Below, in pieces: positions 33,719-42,100 of a stretch of DNA of 64,000 bases. The stretch is from contig OZ316894.1 in the NCBI GenBank assembly GCA_973895155.1, positions 22,692,001-22,756,000 of the forward strand. Reading direction: 5' to 3'. Under the pieces are notes generated by a model that worked only from the letters and a program-made list of their open reading frames with translations, was not told where the DNA came from and made no database searches. A program made the translations under genes and the position numbers. Source of the DNA: Marsupella aquatica. Taxonomy: Eukaryota > Marchantiophyta. The stretch's first letter is position 1; every line of letters starts with the position of its first letter.

Positions 33719-35050
33719 TGGGAGGGAAACCATCTTTTGAGAGTACTGCATGATGGTAGGATGTTGGTGGTACCAAAACCATCACAACGAGTACATTTGG
33801 TGCGACATGCGCACGAGGAGTTGGGTCACTTTGGTGTGAAGCGCACTTACAACTTGCTGCAGACACAGTATTGGTGGCGTGGTATGCACACTCATGTCCA
33901 GCAGTTGATAGCTAAGTGTGTGGTATGTGACAGAGTGAGAGAATTATTTAATGCTCCCACTCCCCAGTTGCACCCGTTACCGATCATGGGTTTGGGATAT
34001 CGTTGGAGTTTGGATTTTGCTGGTCCATTACCTCTTACCCAACGTCATAATCGGTATGTTTTGGTCATGGTGGAGCACTTCTCTAAGTGGATTGAGCTAG
34101 TGGCGTTGCCAGATAAAGCCAGTGGAGGAGTTGCTGCTACATTTTTGGATCGTGTACTCAGTCATTTTGGAGCACCAGCTGAGGTGTTGACTGATCAAGG
34201 AACTGAGTTCCGTGGAGAGTTTGAGAGTTTGTGTGAACAAGCTCTGATTGATCATCGCACTACCTCTCGTGATCATCCTGAGGCAGATGGATTAGCTAAG
34301 AGAGTTATGCAAACTGTGAAGAGAGGATTGCGTAAGTATGGCTTGCAGGTTGGTCATCTAGGAGATTGGGATCTCCAGCTACCTTGGTTAGCTATGGGCT
34401 ACTGTTTCAGTCGGCAAGCATCACTTGCATCCTTCTCACCCTACTTTTTGCTCTATGGTAGAGAGCCAGATTTGCCAGCAGCTATTCGTCGTCATGCTGC
34501 ACCAGTTGTGAACTTGGATGATCCTGATGTTTGGGTCAAGGTGTGTTCAGAGAGAGCACGGGTATTTCAGAGAGTGATGCCCATGGCTTTTGACAACCTT
34601 GCCATTGCCCAACATCGTGATACTTTGAGGTATGCCACTATTCGTGGAGGAGGTTACCGTGCAAGCATTCGACGATTTCATCCTGGTGATTATGTTTATT
34701 TGCAGCAGACAGCACCCACGACACTTGATGTGACCGCAGGCCGAACAATCTTACGTGTGCATGAAGTGTTGCCTTCTGGTGTCCTGATGTTGGAGGGACG
34801 CGATGGTATGGTTTGGAAGGATCATGTGCGTAACTGTGCACCATGTCACCTTCCCAACATTGATGGTACAGTAGATCCAAGCTTGGCACATGTTTGTGCT
34901 GGCTTGAAATGTATGTTGTATGGATCTGCTCAGGGAGCAGCTACTATGTTGATTTGTGATAAGTGTTCTAGAGGATGGCACATGTCATGTTTGACACCAC
35001 CATTGCAGGTGATTCCTAGTGGATCATGGTTGTGTCCTCAGTGTCGGTGA
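33719..35050 (+). CDS. pol: Gypsy integrase with C-terminal PHD finger
   Basis: The zinc-binding part reads HAHEELGHFGVKRTY...CVVC (HHCC). The core follows with WSLDFAGPL (first Asp) and VLTDQGTEF (second Asp). The third catalytic position reads HPEADGLAKRVMQ, where a Glu is expected in place of the Lys; AAG from GAG is one G-to-A change. This integrase is therefore probably inactive. A GPY/F-like segment (RTILRVHEVLPSGVLMLEGR) follows. The last 50 or so residues form a PHD finger: HVCAGLKC, LICDKCSRGWHMSC and SGSWLCPQC, giving Cx4C, Cx2C, Hx2C and Cx2C zinc ligands. PHD fingers commonly read histone H3 tails, so this could steer integration. Stop TGA 35048-35050. Confidence 0.9.
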   Translation, partial: WEGNHLLRVLHDGRMLVVPKPSQRVHLVRHAHEELGHFGVKRTYNLLQTQYWWRGMHTHVQQLIAKCVVCDRVRELFNAPTPQLHPLPIMGLGYRWSLDFAGPLPLTQRHNRYVLVMVEHFSKWIELVALPDKASGGVAATFLDRVLSHFGAPAEVLTDQGTEFRGEFESLCEQALIDHRTTSRDHPEADGLAKRVMQTVKRGLRKYGLQVGHLGDWDLQLPWLAMGYCFSRQASLASFSPYFLLYGREPDLPAAIRRHAAPVVNLDDPDVWVKVCSERARVFQRVMPMAFDNLAIAQHRDTLRYATIRGGGYRASIRRFHPGDYVYLQQTAPTTLDVTAGRTILRVHEVLPSGVLMLEGRDGMVWKDHVRNCAPCHLPNIDGTVDPSLAHVCAGLKCMLYGSAQGAATMLICDKCSRGWHMSCLTPPLQVIPSGSWLCPQCR

Positions 35051-35223
35051 AGCCGACTAGTTATCATTTGTGTTCTCTTGGCAGATATGGATTGCAGGTA
35101 GGTGATCGATGGGGCTCACTTGCACCCGGCCTCCTGATCTTCACACCTAAAAAGGTGTATATCAACCTTGTAGAACTCATGGCTAGCTAGAGTTAGGGGA
35201 CCTTACTCCCAGCTAGGGGGGCG
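35051..35223 (+). other. Gypsy 3' untranslated segment ending in polypurine tract
   Basis: Short non-coding stretch after the integrase stop. It ends in CTAGGGGGGCGA (35212-35224), a likely polypurine tract for plus-strand priming, directly before the ATTGTGGG start of block A. Confidence 0.6.
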
Positions 35224-35829
35224 ATTGTGGGTTTTGGACATGTGTGAACATGAGTTCCACTTGTATTCCATTCTCTTGTATTTGTGATGTGGCAGTGTGA
35301 CTATGTCTGGATGTATGTGACAAGCGATGTATGTTGTGTAGCGATATGTATGCGCACGACAGCTGTCACACCATTCTGAGTAGTGTAGTAGTATATCGTG
35401 CTATTAGAGTATGTAGTTTGGTATGAGTGCTATTGGAGCCGATAAGGTTCTGTCAGGTTTGTGTGAGAGGGTACTTCTCACTTGTGAGGCATTGAAAGGT
35501 CATCTTTCAATGTTGAGCCTTGGAGAGAGAGGAGCTTGAGTGTGGCTATGGTGGCTGTGAGCTCCGCTTGTATAACGTGGATTCCTTGAGTAGTGCAAGG
35601 TGCGTTGGCTTGACATACGTGTGTGATCGGATCGGTGCGGGATCGATGGGGTATTGTTGACCGAGATCGTTGTGCCGATTGTATGGAGATTATTGTGGGT
35701 TTTGGACATGTGTGGACATGAGTTCCACTTGTATTCCATTCTCTTGTATTTGTGATGTGGCAGTGTGACTATGTCTGGATGTATGTGACAAGCGATGTAT
35801 GTTGTGTAGCGATATGTATGCACACGACA
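35224..35829 (+). repeat. Gypsy 3' terminal repeats in order A-B-A'
   Basis: Block A (35224-35361) and A' (35692-35829) are 138-bp direct copies starting ATTGTGGGTTTTGGACATG, with two differences noted, both transitions. Block B (35364-35692) matches the left end of the element. The A/B joint reads GACAGCTGTC, a perfect palindrome. The outer ends of the whole insertion are TGTC and GACA. The left end of the element has B only, so the copies do not form a normal pair of identical LTRs. Confidence 0.8.
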
Positions 35830-35833
35830 CAAT

Positions 35834-36465
35834 GACACCCCTGTGTCAGCCGTACGGAATACTCTCCGCGGACTAGCTATCCGCGTCAGTGTTGAAGGCA
35901 TTATATGGCCTGAAACAAAGTGGCAGAGTATGGTATCAAAGATTTACTGATGAAATGATTGCCATGGGTTTTTCTCATGATGTAATTACTCCATGTTTAT
36001 TTATTAAACATGTGGATGACTAATTTGTCATCATTTCTATTTATGTTGATGACTTAAACATATTTGGGACACCCCAAATTACAGAAGATATTATTACTCG
36101 TCTCAAAATAACATTTGAGATGAAAGACCTTGGCCATACAAACTTTTGTTTAGGTTTACAACTAGAGATCCTACCCACTAGCATGATGCTCCATCAGACA
36201 ACACAAACTGAAAAGATCCTAAAACAGTTCAATATGAACTTAGCACACCCATTAACATCTCCAATGGTAGTACACTCATTAGAAAACAACACTGATGTTT
36301 TTTGCAAACGCGAAGAACACGAACCACTATTAGGACCGGAAACTCCATATCTTTCCGCGATAGGAGCATTAATGTATCTAGCAAATTAGACCCGACCAGA
36401 CATTGCATTTGCAGTTAACTTACTAGCTAGGCACAGTGCCACTCCCATAGCTAGACACTGGAATT
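35834..36465 (+). pseudogene. Copia reverse transcriptase, right fragment
   Basis: The copia RT resumes with VLKALYGLKQSG and VWYQRFTDEMIAMGF, then VDD, a TAA, FVIISIYVDDLNIFG (active-site YVDD near 36050), FEMKDLGHTNFCLGLQLE and YLSAIGALMYLAN, then a TAG and TRPDIAFAVNLLARHS. Similarity stops near 36465 and no RNase H follows. The first 60 bp after the insertion (GACACCCCTGTGTCAGCCG...) do not read well as RT, so a few bases may have been lost or changed around the insertion. Confidence 0.8.
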
Positions 36466-36685
36466 GAAGTCCCCATGGACCACAAGGCTGGTCTATGAAA
36501 CCCCCATGGACCACATTTCCCAGAATTTGAGGTTAAATCTAATAACTTGATATTCATAAATACAAGAAAATATTATGGTCTGGAGGATATGCTAGAGAAG
36601 GTAAGCTACAATGCCATCAAAATGACTTGGCCATTTTGGTTGAGTTTTTCATCATAGATTGCAAAGTATAATTTCCATTCTATTA
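36466..36685. other. Non-coding stretch after copia truncation
   Basis: It contains two CCCATGGACCACA phrases (near 36470 and 36505); a related CCGCCATGGACCACC recurs at about 37440. No gene seen. Confidence 0.35.
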
Positions 36686-36890
36686 ATTTTCATTGTGCTA
36701 ATATGAAATATGTGTGTTTGTGTTTTTTTTATGTTGCCTCCTTCTTTAGTTGCCTTGCAGGTGCAAAACTAAACATTATTTTAGGTCAATTTTCATTGTG
36801 CTAATATGCCAAATATGTGTGTTTGTGTTTTTTTATGTCGCCTCCTTCTTCAGTTGCCTTGAAGGTGCAAAACTAAACATTATTTTAGGA
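36686..36890 (+). repeat. Tandem duplication of about 100 bp
   Basis: Both units contain AATTTTCATTGTGCTAATAT, a TGTGTGTTTGTGTTTTTTT run, CCTCCTTCTT(T/C)AGTTGCCTT and GGTGCAAAACTAAACATTATTTTAGG. Units start near 36686 and 36788. Confidence 0.8.
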
Positions 36891-36904
36891 CATAATTCTT
36901 GTCA

Positions 36905-37415
36905 GGAAGAAAGGTTACCGGTCTGTAACCTTTTCTACTAGGTGCCACCATTTCCATAACTCTGTGCCCCAAAAGTCTTGCCAAGTAATTTTTTTCCCGG
37001 GCAAGTATTACATATGATAATGTCTGTTTGGGCTGGGGTTCTAGTCTGAAACTTGTTCCCACAAAGCTCAGAAAAGTTTCCCGGCTGTTGCTGGTCGGCA
37101 TTTCCTCACTTTCTCGTTGCAGGGTTACAAACTAAGTAACCCCAGACCAAACCATCATTACCCTATACATAACCTTTTTTACTAGGTGCCACCATTTCCA
37201 TAACCTTGTGCGGCCCAAAAAGTCTTGCCTGGTAATTTTTTTTCCAAGCAAATATTACGTATGATAATGACTCTTGGAGTTGGCATTCTAGTCTGAAACT
37301 TGTTCCCACAAAGCTCATAAAAATTTCTCGGTTGTAGGCGGTCAACATTTCCTCACTTTCTGGTCATAGGGGTTACAGACTAGTAACCCCATAGCAAAGA
37401 GTCATTACCCTATAC
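36905..37415 (+). repeat. Tandem duplication of about 240 bp
   Basis: Unit one (from about 36905) and unit two (from about 37150) share ACTAGGTGCCACCATTTCCA, AAAAGTCTTGCC, TTCTAGTCTGAAACTTGTTC, CCACAAAGCTCA and CATTTCCTCACTTTCT. Each ends with a GGGTTACA...AGTAACCCC inverted repeat and CATTACCCTATACA. Similar pieces were not seen elsewhere in the window. Confidence 0.75.
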
Positions 37416-39187
37416 AAAATCATCAAGTTACGGCCCCAAACCGCCATGGACCACCAAAATGTGGTCTACGGGAGCACTGTTTCCAACATGGTGGTCCATC
37501 CTGGCTGCAGTGACCATCGGTCACGGTATACTCCACGGTTTCTTCGTGGACTGTATAATGCCGTCCTTCGCGCAAAGTCCTCTCATAAAGTGGAGGCGCT
37601 CACTGCTGGCGATGGACTCCTCTGCTCAGCAGCAGCAGCGGCTGGTGCTGGTCATGATGGAATGAAGAGTGCAAATCGGTTGCCACCGCTCTCTCATGGT
37701 TCAGCGCTTCAGCAGTAGCCCTGAGTCCCTGATTGACTGACTGATTCACTGTGGCTGAGGTGCTTGCGTGCATTCAATTCGGGTGGGAGCCATCTCTACT
37801 GTACAGACGAAGCGTTCGAAGGAGATTACTTGTTTCGGTATCGTGTTCTGCTTCTTTTTGACCTCAAGAACAGGACATCCACAAGTCGCCCCCGTCTCCA
37901 GTACGTCTCTCTCTGTGCCTCTGTCTTGCCTCGCGCCATTGCTTATTCTGATGACTACGGTACCAATTGTTCCTCTTCCACGATTCCGGAAATTTTTATT
38001 TGTGGTGTGGGTCAGCGAGAGATACAAGAACTTGTTTCTTTTTTCCAACGAGAGATCAGGAAGTGAAATTGAATCGTTGGGTTCGGGTTCGCAGTCCTTT
38101 CACTTGTGAATTGTTGGGTCTATGGAGTTCGTCTAGCTGCCAGCCTGCTCAGCTGAGGAGAAGGATCTGGCTGGGGAAGGAGCCAGCCAACGATCTGGAG
38201 TTTGTTGTTGGGTATTGGCGTTTTGGTATGTGTTGGGCATAGAGAAAGTTTCCTCGTTGTGCTTAGTGTAATTAGAATCTGGCGCTTGAATGGACTTTAT
38301 GGCGGGAATGCATGTTGAGGCGCTGTGGTTGAATTTGGATTCTGATCAAACGAGCTCGGGCAATGACTGTAATGTGTGCAGAGTCGCTCTGGAAGGCGTC
38401 GGGCTGGGAGCACTGGTGTTAAATCCCCTAAAGATTACGGATTTTTAACACAGGGCAAGGCACTTTTGGGGTAGGGATTTGCGTGAGATTTCGAGGAGGT
38501 GGAGGCATTCGGCATCCCTTAGAGGACCCACGCAACTGAGGCCACCAAATAGAGGCAGCAACTCGTAATTCGTTACTAAATCCGGATGGTCGAATCGTTC
38601 TGCCAGACCTTGACCTTGTGCGCGTGGATGATAGTTGCCACAAGGTTTTGGCTTACAAAGAAGTAAAGGGGGTACTTACTGATCTGAAGGTGGGCGGATG
38701 AATACTTGCAATTCTTGGAGCAGAAACAACAGGACCAAATCGGAATATATTGACCGTCTCTGAGGAGCTAACCTATTCCGGATCTGTTCGGGCCTCGGTC
38801 TTTTGTGCTGTTGGTGTATTTCGGATCCTTGCCGCCCACAAAGATTCACCTCAGGTGTCCTCAATCATCTATTCGTCATGATTTACAGGGAAAGGTTGAA
38901 TTGAGGGGCGCAGATATCAAGAGGAGGATCACAAGAGACTGCACCGATGGACCTTCACCACTAGCGAGGGGCATGAGTAGCGGACCATGTCATCTGCTGG
39001 TGAGGTTACAATGGAAGTATTTCCGAACAGATCTCACTGTATTGGCTTGACGAAGGCAATATTTTCCAACAGGTCCATTAATAATTCTGAATCTTCCAGC
39101 CGACAACCCCTCCTGTTTTCCTGTTCTTCCATGTGGTTGGGTTTCACTAAATTCAGTCTCTAATTTCTAGCCGAAGAAAAGAGCAAA
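37416..39187 (+). promoter_or_regulatory. Probable 5' flank and 5' UTR of the LOTUS-like gene
   Basis: No reading frame here shows family resemblance, although several short frames overlap on both strands. TCTAATTTCTAG at 39159-39170, just upstream of the start codon, looks like a splice acceptor. The gene may therefore have a non-coding first exon in this interval. Its donor could not be fixed. Confidence 0.3.
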
Positions 39188-42100
39188 ATGAATAGAATTC
39201 GAAAGAAAGGCTCTGACTCAGACCAGAGCAGTGTTGTGAGTGGTAACGGGACAGCCAGGATCAGGGCTGTGGCTGACGCCTTGGAGTGGCCTGCTGATAG
39301 TGAGCCCATACCAAAGAAGTTCGGCAGCAGCAAGGCGAGTAGTATCCTCAGCTACAGAATGGATGATGATGAAAATGACGTCCCTACCCCCAAGAGAGTT
39401 GGCAGTAGCCGCAGGGCTAGCAGTATCCGTAGCCACAGAATGGATGATGATGAAAATAATGTCCCTACCCCCAAGTTAGTTGGCAGCAGCCGCAAGGCGA
39501 GCAATATCCGCAGCTACAGAATGGACGATGATGAAAATGATCTCCCTATCCCCAAGATAGTTGGCAGCAGCCGGAAGGGCAGCAGTATCCGCAGCTACAG
39601 AATGGACGATGATGAAGATGATCTCCCTTCCCCCAAGATAGTTGGCAGCAGCCGCAAGGCCAGCAGTATCAGCAGCTATAGAATGGACGATGATGAAAAT
39701 GATCTCCCTATCCCCAAGATAGTTGGCAGCAGCCGCAAGGCCAGCAGTATCCGCAGCTACAGGATGGATGATGATTATGATGACGGAAAGGATGTCCCCT
39801 CACAGAGGAAGATTGGTAGCAGCAGCAAGGCTAGCAGCATCCGCAGCTATAGAATGGATGATGATGAAAGGGATATCGCCCCTCGTGTCTCCATGGGGCC
39901 TGTGCAATCTCCCTATACTCGAAATAGGACCCCTAGAATTGGGCAAAATTCGATTTATAGTGATCCATATGCGGCTTTGAGGATTGCAGACACCTCTCGT
40001 AGAAGTAATGACCTGGAGAGCAGCTACACGCGCACGCCAATCCGCATTGCCGCCGACAGTCAGCTCAACAACGAAAGTTATGTAAGTGGGAATGACGATG
40101 TTAACACTGACCCTTATGTGGCTCTAAAGATTGCTGGCAGCGGTCAAAGTGGTGCGATCCTCTATGATTCGAATGGCTCATCTGGCTCTGGAGAGTACGC
40201 TGATAGTTCGGATATAGGAGGAGATTCCGGGTCTGAGGAAGACAATGATGATTTTACAACTAACAACGCTCGAGTGTCTGTTGCGGGAAGCGAAAGGGGG
40301 CAAGGAAAGGATGGTGGATATGCCAGAGTTTCTGTCGCTGGAAGTTCAGGAAATTATGGAAACAATATAGGTAGACAGTTTTCAGGTAATGCAAGAGTCT
40401 CGGTAGCAGGGAGTGAATCTGATCATGCAAATGATAGAGGTGAAAAAGTTCAAGGATACGCAAGACTTTCGGCTCCAGCCAGTGCTGATGTTTATGCTAG
40501 TGAATCTGACCATGGTAACGGCAACTATCCGAAGGTGTCTGTGGCAGCTAGTGAAATCTATCCGGGACAAGATGTATATGCAAGACTGTCTGTCGCTGGC
40601 AGTGCAGCAGAACAGGCAAGTGGTGTAAGAAGGGACTCCACAGCTTATGCCAGGGTTTCTTCTATGGGTAGCGAAGTTGATCATGGAAAGGAGGGCTATG
40701 CACGAATCCATGCTTCAAGCAGTGAAGCTGAATACGGAAATGGATTTGATACAGACGTCTCTGGACATGAAAGACTGACTGCTGTCGAACGCAAAGTTGA
40801 TAATGTAACTGTAGACACTGAGGATAAAGATCAGGAGCCAGAGGACAACGAGTATGCAGCATATCTGGAGCTCAGTCCTGACCTTCAAGCTAAATTGCAG
40901 TATCGGATGCGTTTAGTTTTAACTTCACCTCTTTTTGAGCTGAAACACAGAAACCTCTCAGATTTTTTTGACATCTACAGGAGTAAGTTTGGGGTGGATG
41001 AGGGAAATTTCAGCTTTAGCTCTGTGGCAAGCTTATGTCGGGCAATGCCCAGCGTCGTTCAAAGGAAGCAATTGAAAAATAATGAAGAGCTTATTCTTGT
41101 AGATTCTATTGAAAATAGGAGGGCAGTTTCTGGTATCAGGTCTGGCTTACGACGTATTGTTTATGATGCTCTGAAGTCCGTGCACGAGGAACTTACTTGT
41201 GCTGAGTTCGAGGGAAAGTGTTCAGAGCTGCTGGGAAAGCCTCTGGTGGAAGTTTTGAGTGAGCATGGATACGATACGCCTAGCGTAGAAAGCCTTATAA
41301 AGGATATGCCAGATATAGCTTGCTTTAAAGAGGCTGGTCTTGAAGCACAGGTGCACCTTTGTACCGGGGCAGAAGATCCGGCCCTCACTGATAGGTTACT
41401 TGTCAAAAGTGTTGTTGTAGCAAGTTTGAACACTCCGAAGGCTGCAGAGCTCAAAGGAGTAGTTTCCGAAGGGGAAGATGCAGGGGAGGATGCAAAAGGT
41501 GAGCACACCTCATAGTCGTTATTCCGAATTGTGTTATGACCTTTAGCGCAATTGATACCATCTCGAGGATGCTGTCACTTCTTTTAGATGATACAGATTA
41601 ATGTTGAATGTGGGCGAGGTGTTTTGTTTAGAATGCTGGTCAGGGTGGGCAACGGTGATTTGTGTTTATGTTTGATGGCAAGGGAAGTTACCCAACGCCA
41701 CAAACACTGGAGCAGTTGAAGCCGGATTCTGGATGTTTGATGAAGTGTGGACACTACAAGACATTGAATGAAATAGGAAAAATTGATGCAAATCACAAGT
41801 AGACAAGATTCCTAAACCGTTTACTTGAATTCGACTTCATGTTTGACTTGTTGCTGTGTACCAAGTAAAGCATAATCAATCTCATGGATTTCCAGATTTA
41901 TTATCTCCATGTAATATTCTTTTGGTATGAGTTGCAGGGTTTGGGCACTTGAAGATTGGCAGCGGAGTGACTCTGCGCAGTCTTAAGGAGGAGTTTGGAA
42001 GACCAGAAGGTTTCAGTTCAACATCAGTATCATCATTAGAAGAAGAATATCTTCAAATCAGATTGCGGATGCGGATTCTACTTGCGTTTTACAACTCCGG

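Larger units (their letters stand above)
26237..35829 (+). mobile_element. Ty3/gypsy retrotransposon encoding a DNA methyltransferase and PHD finger
   Basis: Domain order is gag with two zinc knuckles, protease, cytosine-5 DNA methyltransferase, reverse transcriptase, RNase H, integrase and PHD finger. RT before integrase identifies Ty3/gypsy. A 329-bp segment is present at both ends (26237-26565 and 35364-35692) with one difference. CAAT flanks both ends (26233-26236 and 35830-35833), a possible 4-bp target duplication; the outer ends read TGTC...GACA. From ATG 27934 to the stop at 35048-35050 there is one frame broken only by five stops (28153, 30046, 31178, 31922, 33716) and a 28-bp insertion at 31133-31160. 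Elements with built-in methyltransferases have been reported in a few eukaryotes such as dinoflagellates and a charophyte alga (recollection). This copy is not autonomous. Confidence 0.92.
22848..36465 (+). mobile_element. Ty1/copia retrotransposon, decayed and split by a nested gypsy element
   Basis: Domain order is gag (22848), degraded protease region, integrase, then reverse transcriptase, which is the copia order with integrase before RT. The RT is cut after 26236 and resumes after 35833. Several in-frame stops and a truncated 3' end (no RNase H or 3' LTR recognised past about 36465) make this copy dead. It is older than the element inserted into it. Confidence 0.85.

Noticed and set aside
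37746-38109. Three overlapping open frames on both strands
   Set aside because: No family resemblance and mutually exclusive; more likely 5' flank of the next gene.
41161-41508. Minus-strand open frame of 115 codons
   Set aside because: Antisense of the end of exon 1 of the LOTUS-like gene, whose sense frame is supported by splicing and repeats.
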